From: Blepharisma stoltei
Taxonomy: Eukaryota > Ciliophora > Heterotrichea > Heterotrichida > Blepharismidae
Assembly: GCA_914767885.1 (NCBI GenBank)
Contig: CAJZBQ010000001.1
Coordinates: 744,001 to 808,000 of the forward strand
DNA length: 64,000 bases
Direction of reading: 5' to 3'
Under the pieces are notes generated by a model that saw only the letters and a list, made by a program, of their open reading frames with translations, did not search any database and was not told where the DNA came from. The stretch's first letter is position 1; the number at the start of each line of letters is the position of its first letter. Both the position numbers and the translations under genes were made by a program. Shown here one piece after another: positions 18,844 through 30,639 of this stretch.

Positions 18844-19396
18844 AATTTATTACATTTGGAGTTTCATAGGCATCAATGAATCTGTTAAATCTCAGGTGAA
18901 CGAATTTTAAAATAGTTGAGATTTGATATAATTTCGTTAATATTAACCTTACATTAATTTTTAATTGCGAAATTTTAAGCAAAAAAATAAAGAAAATTTG
19001 TATCAGTTTTGATTATTCATTATTCAAAAATTTAAAATGTAAGTGAATGCATTTTTTTAATAAAAGCACTTATAATTTTTATTTAAATCTACGTAGAAAA
19101 TCCTAAAACATTTGAAGTCACTTTTAAATAAAAATAAATTACTATAATTAGTAGTTTGAAGTGTTTTTATTATTATCATTTAAATTAATTTTCCACATAA
19201 AACAGAAATTTATATTGTAAACTGTATAATGATTTTTTTAGTTTATGAATAAATATGAATAAAGAACTATTCAGTGAAAATCAGTAGGTAATTTTGTAAT
19301 AAGTAGCAATAAAACCCTAAAAAAATGACAATTTAATAAAACAAAGGCTGCAATTGTTGTCTATTATATATTTAATTATATCAGCTGAAAATTGCT
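18844..19396. other. Intergenic, nothing recognised
   Basis: AT-rich with no supported coding frame, repeat or structure. Confidence 0.6.
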
Positions 19397-20737
19397 TTAA
19401 TTAAAGTGACGTTTCATAAGCTTCGGGGTCATTTCAAAGTTTCCGTAGCTCTCATTAGAGCAGCTATCATCACTATCAAACGTAATCCGTTTGAAGTCCC
19501 GCAAATCAATATCCCTAAACAAATTCCCCGAGCTTAAATCTTTATTTATTTCTTTATCTTCATCTAAATTCGAAGCTTCCCTTTGCTTGAAAAACATTGA
19601 TTTAATTGCTGTAGGTTTACTATGCTTTCAAAGCTTAATTATTTCATATTTTTATGCTAGATTTTCAATCATTTTAATTCTGTATATTAATAATTTGTAA
19701 ATTTAGACAATTTTCTTTTTTATTTACATTTGGGATTTTACTATACCTTTTCGCAAAAAAATTCTTTCTAGGAGCTGGGAATTTTATCGGTGATGGCAAA
19801 TATGTATGTGGGGAGACAGAATGATTAGAAATTAGCAGGAACGTTTTTTTCTTTTTATTGTTTTCGCTGCTAATAGATCTCTTCATAGACTCATTCTTAA
19901 TCTTTTTAATTTCTTCATTTTCAGAATTTCACCTTGGCTTATGCATAGAATTGCTATTTTCCTTAATGGTTTCTTCCAAAATTGATTTTATTTCCTTTAA
20001 ATTTTCTATTTTATTTGAAATTAACATCCGATTTCTTCTTCTTCCTTTTCCAGAGCTTAATAGCTCTTTCAATGGGCTTGTTGTCTTATAGAACTGTTAG
20101 ACTTAAACTTAAATTAACAGATGTGCTGGCCGTATTGGTTACAGAATCACCAAGAACCCTAATGCAAAGGGATCATCCGCTTTGCGACATTCCTTGTCGG
20201 AAACTTGACCAGTTTGAGATAGGTAAAGAAAGCATCGGCAAAACCTTGCTCCTTCTCCAGCCCCTGATGCCAAGGGATTCTGGAGTGTTGTGTGCTGAGA
20301 AAGTCTCCTCCTTGACTTGAAGGCTTCAGTGTTGAGTGGTGGACAATGGACTTCTGTGGCCCTGCACCAGGTGATTTGGTTATAGCATGACCCAGGAAAA
20401 CCCCCGGAATTTCATGGATGCTGTGTGCCCGTCCTCATCTACAGGAAAAAAATCTTAATCACTGGTCTCAGGTCATAGCCCCTGATATCAAGGTGAGTTC
20501 CACCTTCTGTCCCGAAGGATATTGTTAAGTTAACTACCTATCCAGAAATACATAAACCTATATCAGACCTGAATCTCGACTGGTTTCTCGCCCAATTCAC
20601 CTTTACCATAAGGTTAAAATTGTGCCAAAAAGTAGGGTGCGTTTATATAACAATTTTTATGTGTAAGTCTTATAGAACTCAGTATTTCAAAATTTTTTGG
20701 GAAATTCAAAGCCAAACAAATCCTTATGTTTTTCCAT
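19397..20737 (-). CDS. Basic Ser/Asn/Lys-rich protein of unknown function
   Basis: Start ATG 20737 (MEKHKDLFGFEFPKKFW, TGA-coded W). After removing a 584-bp retroposon (20096-20679) it continues NTEFYKTTSPLKELLSSGKGRRRNRM, then a helical charged part (ENLKEIKSILEETIKENSN), another TGA Trp (PRWNSENEE) and a Ser/Pro stretch (HSVSPHTYLPSPIKFPAPRKNFF). Removing IES 19620-19740 gives KRYSKPTAIKSMFFKQREASNL, with an acidic end DSDDSCSNESYG and stop TAA 19397. About 210 residues, highly basic, no conserved domain recognised. Looks like a structural or nucleic-acid-binding protein, but this is a guess. Confidence 0.7.
19620..19740. other. IES in basic-protein gene (121 bp)
   Basis: Between TA 19618-19619 and TA 19739-19740, both within AGTAAA. 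Removal joins KRYS to KPTAIKS. Confidence 0.75.
20096..20679 (-). mobile_element. Retroposon-like insert (584 bp), minus orientation
   Basis: Perfect 13-bp direct repeat GTCTTATAGAACT (20083-20095, 20667-20679). On the minus strand the 3' end is TTTAAGTTTAAG. Removal restores NTEFYKTTSPL. Confidence 0.85.
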
Positions 20738-20769
20738 TAAAAATTCTTCAGTTATTTACAATAATTTAA

Positions 20770-21340
20770 ATGTCAGCAGCCAGAAGACCCGCACCAAGAG
20801 GAGGAAGGAAAGGGAGACAAGAATTGACTGAAGAACAAAAACAAGAAATAAAAGAAGCTTTTGACCTCTTTGATACAGATGGGTCTGGAAGCATTGATTC
20901 AAAAGAGCTTAAAGTTGCTATGAGAGCCCTTGGTTTTGAGCCTAAAAAAGAAGAGGTAAGAAGGATGATTGCTGAGGTCGACAAAGATGGCTCAGGGACT
21001 ATTGAGTTCCCAGAATTCCTATACCTTTATATAAGAATTATTAAAAATACTTTTTTTAAAAAAAATAAATAAAAATATATTTAAAGGTATAGACATGATG
21101 GCTGCCAAAATGGCTGAGAGAGACCCAAAGGAAGAAATTTTGAAAGCTTTTAGACTATTTGACGACGATGGAAGCGGGACTATTACTTTTAACAAACTCA
21201 AGCGTGTAGCAAGAGAGCTTGGAGAGAATATGACTGATGAAGAACTTATGGAAATGATTGAAGAAGCTGATAGAGATGGAGATGGCGCTGTCAATCAAGA
21301 GGATTTCTTAAGAATTATGAAGAAAACTAATTTATTCTAA
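20770..21340 (+). CDS. Centrin
   Basis: Four EF-hands after a short basic N-terminus ([15 protein letters not shown]): [36 protein letters not shown] and [12 protein letters not shown], ending in the typical KKTNLF. A 70-bp IES splits EF-hand 2 from the central helix; removing it gives [21 protein letters not shown], the canonical centrin sequence. 167 residues. Centrins build basal-body and contractile Ca2+-binding filaments, prominent in heterotrich ciliates. Stop TAA 21338-21340. The ORF start at 20770 is the only sensible one. Confidence 0.95.
21022..21091. other. 70-bp IES with 10-bp inverted ends in centrin
   Basis: Between TA 21020-21021 and TA 21090-21091. The ends TATACCTTTA and TAAAGGTATA are perfect inverted repeats. 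Removal gives EFL-DMM. Confidence 0.93.
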
Positions 21341-21443
21341 AGTTTAATTCAGAGGTAAATATTTTGTTTTAATAAAGAAAAATGATTAGGATTATCAATA
21401 TGATTATTTATCATTATCTTGATAATTGATAACTCGTATCATC

Positions 21444-22388
21444 TTAATCCACTTTAGCATTATTTTTTGACACAGATTTCCAATACTTTGCATTAGTTTT
21501 ACAAATTGTATCCCAAAAAATAAACTGTGAGCCAAAGTTCCCTATATTCATTTGGTGATGATAACTATGATACTGCGACCCTGCACACAGTGGCAGCAGC
21601 CTAAAAGGACTCCAAGGAAAATCATACCCACAATGCCCATCCAAAGTTTCAAACGTCCTTATGCTGTACCACAAATAAATCGTAAATATATGACAATGTG
21701 CTCCACACAAAAACGGCCCAATTCCTGTCGCAAATAAGTTTATAGCATACTCAACTGGATTCGCGTATTCCGCCACATATCCAATTGTGTATTTATACTC
21801 ATGGTGCTGCTTATGGATCATTCCATATAATTTAGGGGTATGAAGTGTCCTATGAGCCCAATAAAAAGTGAAATCTTCAGCCAGAAGGCAAAAGAAAACC
21901 TGAATAATAAGCTCAGAGCAGCTAGGAAAAGTCTCTAAGTCCATACGATAAGGAATATTCCCAGTCAAATAAGGGGCAAGCATAATAGGATGGACTATAA
22001 AATGATTAACCAAGACATTCCAAACTGCGTGCTTAAATTGGGCTTTAAATTGGACAGGGTCTTTTTCCCATGGCCAAGGATCTGGGTAAGTTTTATATTG
22101 CTCGAAAAAGGGGTGTTTGAGGTAGTAAATAATAAAAATCATAATATTCCCTAAAATAAACATAAACTCGTGTAAGACTATTTGGACTAAAGTTACCATC
22201 AGAATATTTCTGTCATATGGAAGTAACTCATAAAGAGGACGCACCAGCGGTGGGATGCAGACAAAGGTAAAAAATGCCATAAAAAGCGCAGGGAGCAGTC
22301 CAAGCCCTTTTTGGCTGTATCTTCAGATTTCTAACTGAATAATGTCTTTGAGCGAATTAATTTCAGAAGAGGGTGCCTTGATCACCAT
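21444..22388 (-). CDS. Sterol desaturase / fatty acid hydroxylase family enzyme (ERG25-like)
   Basis: ATG at 22388 (MVIKAPSSEINSLKD); TGA-coded Trp in LEIWRYSQKG. About 315 residues with several membrane segments and the three histidine clusters of the family: HRTLH, HKQHH and HSYHH. WAHRTLHTPKLYGMIHKQHHEY and the DGHCGYDFPWSPF block resemble C4-methylsterol oxidase. This family uses a di-iron centre in the ER membrane to hydroxylate sterols or acyl chains. Which substrate applies here cannot be told from sequence. No IES is needed. Stop TAA 21444. Confidence 0.88.
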
Positions 22389-22443
22389 TTTATTAACTCT
22401 AAAATATTTGCTAAAATAGGCTGATTTCTATAATATAATTGTC

Positions 22444-24136
22444 ATGCAGAAGGATATTCCTGACCTAGAAAACCCTCACGATTGTTTAATTCAGTGTTTA
22501 GCTTGTAATGAAATTCAAGACTACAAAATAAATTTAGCAAAATTCCATGGAGTCTGTAAATGACATAGAAAACTTTTAGAGAGAAATAGCTGAATTGAGT
22601 GCAAAACGTGTAGGATTAGTATTTATGTATATGAATTTCAGATAATTCAGTGTGACTACTGTATGACTAACCCACAATTTTTGGCTTTAGAATGCAGTCA
22701 CAAGTTCTGTGAAAGCTGTATACAAGAAATTTCGCAAGGTGCCTTGATTTGCCCTATATGTATAGATACTTCAGAAAATGATAGAAATACTCATGAAATA
22801 ATAAATAACCCAATAAATCAGCAGGATTTTGCCGCAGAAGGAGATAAAAGTGACCATTCGCCAAGATTTTTAGATGAAAAATATTCTTATAAAAAATTAC
22901 AGATTAATATGTGCGAAAATCCTAATGAAATAATCCAAAATAATTTGGCAGAAGACCCAGATTAGATTACGATAGGGATTTATTTATAGTCTCCGATTCC
23001 TGAAGCACCGTGTATTTCGCAGCGAACACTAGCGGGATGGGCTCTTTCAAGGCTTCATGAGCCCGGGTCTAAACCCCGGTTTCTCGGAAGAAATATTTTC
23101 TCTCTTGATCTGAAAAATCCAGATTTACTAGGACCAAGCGAATTGTCCAGCTCCGCACAGATAGGACCCTTTTAAACTGAAGAACTAGCCGTGAGATCTT
23201 CTTCTAGCCTGTCTCCCCCTTTCCTCCGATCATCCCAAGGGAAAAAACTATAGATGCTTGCGCAGGTTAATAACAGACCAGAAAAGCAGCTTAGACAGAC
23301 AAGTCGTCCTGCCTCTATCGAACATTCGTTCTTGGCCTGGGCGCAGCTAGCAAAAAAAAGACGCAAAAAACTGTCGCTCGAGAAGACTGCTAATCAGTGG
23401 AAATAGTGCTGGCCTCTTGCTCTAAGGCTAACCCAATCCTTGGACCGCTCTCTGCACCAAAAAACCACGTCCGGATATACATAAGGACACCCAAGGAGAA
23501 CAGATTGCTCATCACGGGCAATTTTATCTATATCCATAAAACCCAGATAAAATATTTCAAAATCCTCAAAAATTTCCAAATAAAATGACTAAAAATCAAG
23601 AAATTCCAAATGAAATAATCCCAAAAGTACCTTCCATAAACTCAAGGCCGTAATTACTAATTAGCCAATGCCAAAAATGCTTCATAGGGGTCTTAGAAAA
23701 CATTAATGAAAAGCAATTTCAATGTTTAAACTGCGAGAAAAAATTTTGCGGAAAATGCTTTAAATGTTTAACAGGGAAAAAATGGCCACATCATTGTATA
23801 GATAATTTTTTTGGAAATGGGAAATTTATCAACCAAGACTTATGGAAAAAAAACGAGTTTTTAAAAACACACGATCTTATGATACAAATTTGCCCCTGCT
23901 GCAATTTCTTGCATAGCTATTGGCTCAAAGAAGGGTTTATTGTAACTTGTAAGTATCCGCTGTGCACATTAAAGCCAAGATTTTGCCTTTATTGTGGAAA
24001 GGGACTAAATTTAGGTGAAGAGAGATTACATTTTGATCAAGGGGAAGCCAATCCATGCCGAAGTGTAAGGCTGGGTTCTGATAATCAAAAAAAGAGAAAA
24101 TTTAAAAGAATCAGGCTGCAGTATTTTGATGACTAA
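22444..24136 (+). CDS. RING-IBR-type zinc protein, diverged RBR
   Basis: ATG 22444 (MQKDIPDLENPHDCLIQC). TGA Trp occurs in CKWHRKL and NSWIEC. A RING (CDYCMTNPQFLALECSHKFCESCIQEI..CPIC) is followed by a linker. A 586-bp insert (22963-23548) and a 15-nt intron (23650-23664) are removed. The chain then has an IBR-like zinc region (CQKCFIGVLENINEKQFQCLNCEKKFCGKCF) and a third zinc module (CPCCNFLHSYW..CKYPLCTLKPRFCLYCGK). The order is that of RING-between-RING E3 ligases, but the catalytic Cys context (HxxC after GC) is not clear in the last module, so it may be an inactive or atypical member. Stop TAA 24136. Confidence 0.75.
22963..23548. mobile_element. Retroposon-like insert bounded by an 8-bp repeat
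   Basis: ACCCAGAT at 22955-22962 and 23541-23548. GC-rich, no long ORF. Removal joins LAEDPD to KIFQNPQKFP. A TA-to-TA cut would create an in-frame TAA. Confidence 0.72.
23650..23664 (+). other. 15-nt spliceosomal intron
   Basis: GTAATTACTAATTAG. Removal joins NSRP to QCQKCFIG and removes TAA. The second 15-nt intron in the window. Confidence 0.87.
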
Positions 24137-24316
24137 ACATTGGTATGATCGTATAATGTGGCAATTAGCAAGTTTTAAATTATCAATATATTTATATCTA
24201 AAATATCTGAATAATTTTATATATCTCATGGTTCTAGATTTTATTATGTAATTACTTTATTTAGTGCCAGGTTATTATAATTATTGCAAAGTTTTATTTT
24301 TGAATATTATTTTGAT

Positions 24317-27190
24317 TTAAATCTCTCCAGGAGCAAATTTTCTTTGCACAGCCAGCTGCATCGGCGGCTTGCACAATTCTCCCAATCTTTTGCACTCATC
24401 ACATTTATCTGGTAAGTATTTCTCATTTGCTTTTTCTACCTCAGGAAGAGGGAAAAACCATTTGCAGTCAGGCCTATGATAATGATTTCCATGCTCTATG
24501 GTCGGTGATCTCAGACAGGAACAAGTAAAGCAGAAAGAAGTCTTGCACTTTGGATTCATGCACACTACATGCTCACAATGATCATCTTTTATATACGGCT
24601 GCTTACATCCTGGGCATTGACTCACGACTTCTCCAGCATCTTCCATTTCTTTTATTCTCCTTTGGATCTGAGTTTCTTCACAATTGGGTTGCTCGTGTCA
24701 GAGATCGCCACAGGCTTTGCAGAACTCACATTTGCATTCTAGGCAGATTGCCTTTCTTGACAGAGGCGCTTCGAATTGAGTTTTGCAGTTCGGACAATTT
24801 ACCAAATTAAATTGTTGGGAAATTAAAAATACGTTCAGCTTGTTTCAGAGCTCTGGGGATAAAAGACTTTGAAGAGTATGAGGATTTATTTGAATCCCGC
24901 AGTCATCATGAGGACAACAAGTCGCTTTCTCAAGCATTCTATTTTCTATATAATATTTCAGCATATCAGCTAGACATGCTTCACAGAAATAATGGTTGCA
25001 ATCTAACCCTCTCATATCAGTTATATAGCGAGTTTCTTGACAAATTACGCATTGCCTAATTCTTAATTTTCTCAATCTTTCTTCTTCATTTTTATCATCT
25101 TTAGCCTTCCTCAATATATTTTTAATCCCATCCTCGAATTCTTTTCTGCATATAATGCAAGAATCAATGGACTCACATTGACAACTTTTGCAGATATTGC
25201 AAAGACAGTCTTTACTTTCTAGTTCTTCTAATCGAGAGTAATTTTTTCCACACTTGGTGCATTCTTTTTCAAGCAGCTTGTTTAATTCTTTCAATTTATC
25301 TTCATCAAATTGTGCTCCGCATGCCATACAATATTTCCACTCTCGGAATAGATTCAAGCAGGACAGACAAGTAATATTATGAGCTTCACAAAGTTTCCCA
25401 CTATATCCTTTTAATATATTTTTTCCCTCTTTGCAGAAACAGCATCTCATCCCCCACAATTTGATAGTTGCAAGAAAAGGCTCAGAGTATTGTATATGGC
25501 ATTCTGGGCATTCTAATTGGTTTCTTCTGATGTTTTCTAGCATGCATTCTAAGCAAACATGGGCGCAGTCCGCCACGTCGTATTTATAAAAATTGCCTTC
25601 TTCTTTTTCTACAAGGCAGCACTTGCATTGGATTTTTATAGGAACTTGTATTCTTTCTCTTTCGAGAGATTCCTGTTTTTTGGCTTGATAAAGCTCTGAT
25701 CCGACAGCTAGCTCAATTGTCTGTTCATCTAAAGGCTCTTTGCAAACCGGGCATTTCGCTATGAGCTCATTTTGGTTTTCTTTTTCCCAGTTATTTATCA
25801 CTATAAGGTTGCCGGTATCTTGGACTATAGAATTATATAAATCTTCTTGGCAAACTTTATTATTGCATTTTAAGGTAATTACATCTTTAAGGACACAGCA
25901 GTATTGGCATTGTTTATCTTCTATTATTTTATCAAGAAGCTCTGTATCAGAATCACTAAATATGCCTAAGCTGCTTATTGATTCTTTTATTTTTCCTAAA
26001 GTCTGCCATGAGAAATGGCTTATTTCTTCTTCTTTTAAAAATAAGTCAAGTGTTGCTTTTAAGGCTTCGAATTTGCTTTGGTCACTATTTTCTTTTGATT
26101 TGGCTTTTTCTCTGATAATTTCGATCGGCCACTTTCCACCGTTTAGACTTCTATATGGCTCTAATACAGCTTTTTCAATAGGATTTGATTCATAGTAAAG
26201 TTGCTCATATGAAAAAATCGGGTAAAAAGTTTCGTTGATCTCTATGAAATTTAAGACATTTTCTTTGCCTTCATTATAGGTATTTTTGATGACTTTAAAA
26301 CTTGGATCAACTCTAATTATATTTATTTCAGCATCAATACTAAAAGAAAAGAATAAAATATCATTTTCTCCAGGCTGGGACCCCACACCAATAGTTGCAT
26401 TAATAAATTGCTCAGGTGATTGGCTATCAAAATACCATTTATTTTCATCATTTAAGCCATTTTTGCATACCCACAAAGACTCCAAAAATTTTATCATTAG
26501 TATCAACCCTGACTCATAAGTATAAGCTGTGCTTATATAAACCTGCTGCTCCAGAAATTGCAGTTTATCAGCGGTTGTGATGCTATTATCGTAATCAATA
26601 AACCAGCCCATCATTGCTAGTCAGGTATCGTTGTCATCCTCCCAATAGTTTTTCAGGATTATTCTTGCATCTAACATGGAATTATAAATTTTTTCCTTAA
26701 ATTCCCTTGTCGCAATGCTGTTAGCAATGTATTCCATTACTGCAATCCCAGCAGCTCGATAAAAGCTGTTTATGTCCAACCTGGAGTATCTATAGGAGAA
26801 ATATTTAGTTCCTAAGGCTTTTAGCACATTTTCTGGCAAAAGAAGATGTTTTAGTTCCTGTCTCTTCAAGCCAATTGGTCCCAGCTGGGGTGTTGGCGAG
26901 CTAGGGATTGGTGGCTCTGTTTTAGACCGTCTTTGGCTATTGGATTCTTCTGAAGGGTCAGCATGATTTTCTTTGACACGCTCTCTAGGAATATAAACTC
27001 CAAGGTCAATTTCTCCGTCTGCTAAAAAAGTTACGTGTAAGTAATCCCCAACTTTAATATTATTTCTATCGATCCTCTGCTTGCTCTCTACATCTGCAAC
27101 TATATCGACAAAACATATCTTAATTTCTTGATTATTTGACTTTGCTTTGACTGAAACTTTTTCAATAGCTGATATTTTAAATAGCTCCAT
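24317..27190 (-). CDS. Pseudo-otubain fused to RBR E3 ubiquitin ligase
   Basis: One frame of about 957 residues from ATG 27190, with TGA Trp in DNDTWLAMMGW, SPELWNKL and ACGDLWHEQ. Residues about 125-330 resemble otubain (peptidase C65): DINSFYRAAGIAVMEYI aligns with DGNCFYRA, and PIFSYEQLYY with the terminal PGHYDILY. The catalytic Cys is Ser and the His is absent. Several Cys pairs follow. The C-terminal RBR unit is complete: RING1 CVICQETRYITDMRGLDCNHYFCEACL, IBR CPNCKTQFEAPLSRKAICLECKCEFC, RING2 CPGCKQPYIKDDHCEHVVCMNPKCKTSFCFTC with the catalytic Cys in DHCEH. Ubiquitin ligase, perhaps using the dead otubain fold to bind ubiquitin. Stop TAA 24317. Confidence 0.82.
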
Positions 27191-27347
27191 GATTCTATAA
27201 ATTTATTAAATTGAGATGTTTGTGGAAAATTTATTAAGAGTTTTTGGAAGACGATTAAAATTAGTTAAGATAATCTAAAGGGGAATTATTGGATAAGAAT
27301 GTGGCAGAAGAAGGATTATGGGGTTAAAGGGGTAAGTTTTGTTATAT

Positions 27348-27647
27348 ATGGCTGAAGATCAGAAATTTTATTTAGGAAGATATAAATTAGAAGAATGTGA
27401 TTATAATGAATGGAGTGATATCAACATAAATAATAGAATAAAAATTGATTCATATAACTCCGGGAATTGTTCCAATTTAAAAAACTATAAGATTTATCTA
27501 TTTAAAATGCTAAGAGGTAATATTGTAATGTATTTTTTGTACCTCGGTATTAAAGATGTTCATAAAATTATACAATTAATTTTTAAATATCATAAAATAT
27601 CTATCATTACAAACTTTTGGGGCTTAAAATTTAATTATTTTAAGTAA
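27348..27647 (+). CDS. Possible small gene, unknown
   Basis: ATG 27348, divergent from the RBR gene 157 bp away. The first 25 residues (MAEDQKFYLGRYKLEECDYNEWSDI) have a believable composition; the rest is AT-driven and may hide an IES. Ends TAA 27645-27647. No family recognised. Confidence 0.35.
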   Translation: MAEDQKFYLGRYKLEECDYNEWSDININNRIKIDSYNSGNCSNLKNYKIYLFKMLRGNIVMYFLYLGIKDVHKIIQLIFKYHKISIITNFWGLKFNYFK

Positions 27648-27672
27648 ATTAGTTAATTTTTCAAATAATATC

Positions 27673-29383
27673 TTAATTTGGGCTTCCTCTTTTGATGCAT
27701 CTCTGATAATGCGTTTTTTCATTAAGCTGCTTCATGTTAGTAAAGTCCATAAGATATGCTCTATCATTTGACCCTTGCACAAGGGCTAGCTGGTTATCTG
27801 CTCTTAATTTATAAGCTTGCTCTATTTGTCTTGACGCTTCTGCCGTGTATGGCTTGAACTGCCCATCGTCATCTTGCCAGAACCATGGGATATCTCCTGC
27901 CATAGCTTGATTTCTATCATTATTCCCATCCAACCTCCTTACAGTCCTTGTAATATTTGAGTTCATCATTTGCTGTATATGAGGTTTTCCGAATATTATC
28001 CTATAATTTGTGCCGTTGTTGCTTATTGCTACGCCCTGACGCTTGTAATATGCACTTTCTATTATTCTGCATTGAGTATCTGAATAATTGACTGGTGAGC
28101 CATCGTCAGCGATCCAGCATCATATTATGTTAGGCTTGACTTCATTAATCTTTTCTCTTACTCCCCCTCTATGGGCAAACTTAACAATTTTGTTTGCTCA
28201 TGATGGTTAATTTTTTTTTAAAATTTATAATATATATATTAAAAAAACTCAATTCGCGAAATTGGAAAACAAATATTAATTTGTAAATTTATATTTTAAA
28301 ATGAAAGCTTTTAAAATTAAACAGAGTTATCTGAAGATTTCATTATACTAAGTACCACTTATTATCAAAATTTTTCCATAAAGAAATTTTTAGTTAGCTC
28401 ACAGATGGTGAGTTTTTACCCAAAAATAGGGTTTTTTTCAATGGTTTTGTTCGCTCATGGAGGGGAGAAGTTAGAAACTTTAAGGCTTGCTCTAATTGAG
28501 CATTATTATTTCCTCTCAAAACTCATTGATTTCCATTGTAGGTCAATCCTGATAGATTGAATTGGTTTTTGATAAAAACTTCAAGCCCGAATTGTTTAAT
28601 GAGGTTTGCCTTGTCTGGGCTGCAGGGTTCAACTTTTTCTAGATCGATCATTTGGTTTTGATTTTGGAAAGCTTGCTGCTGATTAGGCTGATTTGCAGGA
28701 TAAGGTTGGTTAAAAGAACCTAAATTTTGAGGACTCGGATTAGGTGGAACAAAATTAGGGGAATTAAAATTTTGAGAATTTGGATTAGGCACACCAAAAC
28801 TAGGGGGATTAAAATTTTGAGAGCTTTGCATAGGTGGGTTATAATTAGGCTGATTCCCATATTGAGGGTTTGGACTAGGAGCCTGAGCGTACGCTTGAGG
28901 AAAATTCACGGGTCTTTGCACTGGAGGATTGATTGGAAGATTTTGATACATGCCAGGTTGTGGATTTCTCATAGGGATATTTATCGGATTGCCACCTACT
29001 TGAGGACTTTTAAACTGAGGCGCTTGTATGGAGATGTTTGGTCGATTAAGTCCTGCTTGGGGATTTTGGAAAATCTGGTTTGGGTAATTTTGCAAGCCAG
29101 GTTGTTGAGGTATGAAGTTGTTCCCAACATTAGGGTCAATATTGGCCCTTGGCTGAGGAACATTTGATGGAGGTCTATTAAGCACTGGAATTCCAGATGG
29201 CATATTTGACATTTGAAAGCTATTTAAGCCTTGCCCTGGTTGATATGGGTGGCTTGCTATCCCTTGGCCTGGGGGTAAAAAATTGATCCCATCTTGTGAA
29301 TTCCTTGGCGCCGTTCTCAAAGTATTTGGTGCTTGGCTATTTGCTACGTTAGGATACTTTAAATTCAATTCCTGCTGGGCCAT
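27673..29383 (-). CDS. Tandem-WWE-domain protein with Pro/Asn/Gln-rich N-terminus
   Basis: Start chosen at ATG 29383 (MAQQELNLKYPNV); an upstream in-frame ATG at 29449 is less likely. About 170 residues are low complexity (NPQNLGSFNQPYP-type). A small folded unit follows (KANLIKQFGLEVFIKNQFNLSGL, TGA Trp in GNQWVLRG). After IES 28161-28473 come two WWE domains: IIWCWIADDGSPVNYSDTQC..IESAYY and IPWFWQDDDGQFKPYTAEASRQIEQAYK. WWE folds bind the iso-ADP-ribose of poly(ADP-ribose) and occur in RNF146 or PARPs. No ligase or transferase domain is present here, so it may be a PAR reader. Stop TAA 27673. Confidence 0.82.
28161..28473. mobile_element. Decayed BogoMITE-like IES
   Basis: 313 bp between TA 28159-28160 and TA 28472-28473. 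Ends CTCCCCCTCTATGGGC and CGCTCATGGAGGGGAG are diverged. Removal joins LEQALKFL to REKINEVKP. Confidence 0.87.
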
Positions 29384-29911
29384 AATTATTACGACAACGA
29401 ATTCTACATATTTATTCAAGCATGCTAAATTCAAGCTTATAAAAGTCAATCAGAAAATTGATTTTGAAAAAAGAATTAAAATGACAAAATTTTTGATTTT
29501 TTAGGATTAAAAATTGTTTAAATAGCATTTAAAATATTAGGCGTTCTATAAAATTTCATTATATCGAATAATTGCTTCTCTTTAGGGCTATATATATAAT
29601 CAATGCATATTTAGCTACTGAAATTTTCATAGAATTCTTGGATGGAATTTCAAGAAATTGATTTTGTTACAACCATATTTAGGTAGCATTTCAATAAAAT
29701 ATTTTCATAAATATCAATAATCAGTTATAAAGAATTTATGAAATCCTTATATGCTATTAATAATTAAAATGATTGCCTTAGATGTGCCAATGATGATTCT
29801 CTACAATATTTTCTTAACACATATTAAAGCTCTTATAGCAGAATAGTTTAGTGCCTGACATTGAGATAATCGAAAATAAAAAAAAGAATTATTAATCTAA
29901 TTTATGCCTAA
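29384..29911. other. Intergenic, nothing recognised
   Basis: AT-rich, between the WWE gene start and the 3' end of the peroxiredoxin gene. No coding frame or repeat supported. Confidence 0.6.
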
Positions 29912-30639
29912 TTAGTGCTTTGATCCGTGCTGGGACTGCCAAAAATTCTGAAGTTTGTCACTTTCATGATCAGGAACCATTGTGGCTGCACCAGGAGTCC
30001 ATGACTCAGGGCAGACTTCTCCATATGTATCAGTGTATTGGTAGCCTTGGACTAATCTTAAGATTTCTCTGACATTTCTTCCGACTGGAAGGTCATTCAT
30101 TGCGATGTGTCTTACAACTCCATTAGCATCAATAATATAAGTAGCTCTTACTCTTCTCGCATATTTATTTAAATTTTTATTAAATTAATTAACTATTTCA
30201 AAAGGAAAATTTTCCCTTATTAATTTTTATGGAGAATTAGGTGAACTCCTTCATCTCCTGAGTGGTCAAGATAGCAGCCATAGTCCTTTCCAATCTGCTT
30301 GTTGAGATCTGCAATCATAGGAATCTGCATTCTTCCAAGTCCTCCATCAGCTCTTGATTTGAGGGTGTATTCTCTATGGGTGAATACAGAATCTACAGAG
30401 CAAGCTAAAACTTCGCAGTTGTTAGCTCTGAATTCTGGAGCCATATCGTTGAATTGGCAAATTTCAGTTGGACAGACAAAGGTGAAATCTAGTGGGTAGA
30501 AGAAAAGCACAACATATTTGCCTTTGTAGTCAGAAAGAGAAACTTGGCGGATTCTGTTTCCGTCCCAAGCATTAACTGTAAAAGCTGGAGCTGGTTTTCT
30601 GATTTCAACCTTAGGGCAATATGTTCTTTGGCAAGCCAT
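29912..30639 (-). CDS. Typical 2-Cys peroxiredoxin
   Basis: ATG 30639 (MACQRTYCPKVEIRKPAPAF). Peroxidatic Cys in FYPLDFTFVCPTEI, resolving Cys in GEVCPESWTPG, Arg in MNDLPVGRNVREILRLVQ. IES 30151-30239 splits it; removal gives DEGVHLRATYIIDANGVVRH, the family sequence. About 210 residues. Reduces H2O2 and alkyl peroxides in the cytosol using thioredoxin; no targeting signal is visible. The C-terminal tail DKLQNFWQSQHGSKH has no clear YF motif, so it may be less prone to hyperoxidation (inference). Stop TAA 29912. Confidence 0.93.
30151..30239. other. IES in peroxiredoxin gene (89 bp)
   Basis: Between TA 30149-30150 and TA 30238-30239. Removal joins GVHL to RATYIID. Confidence 0.9.
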
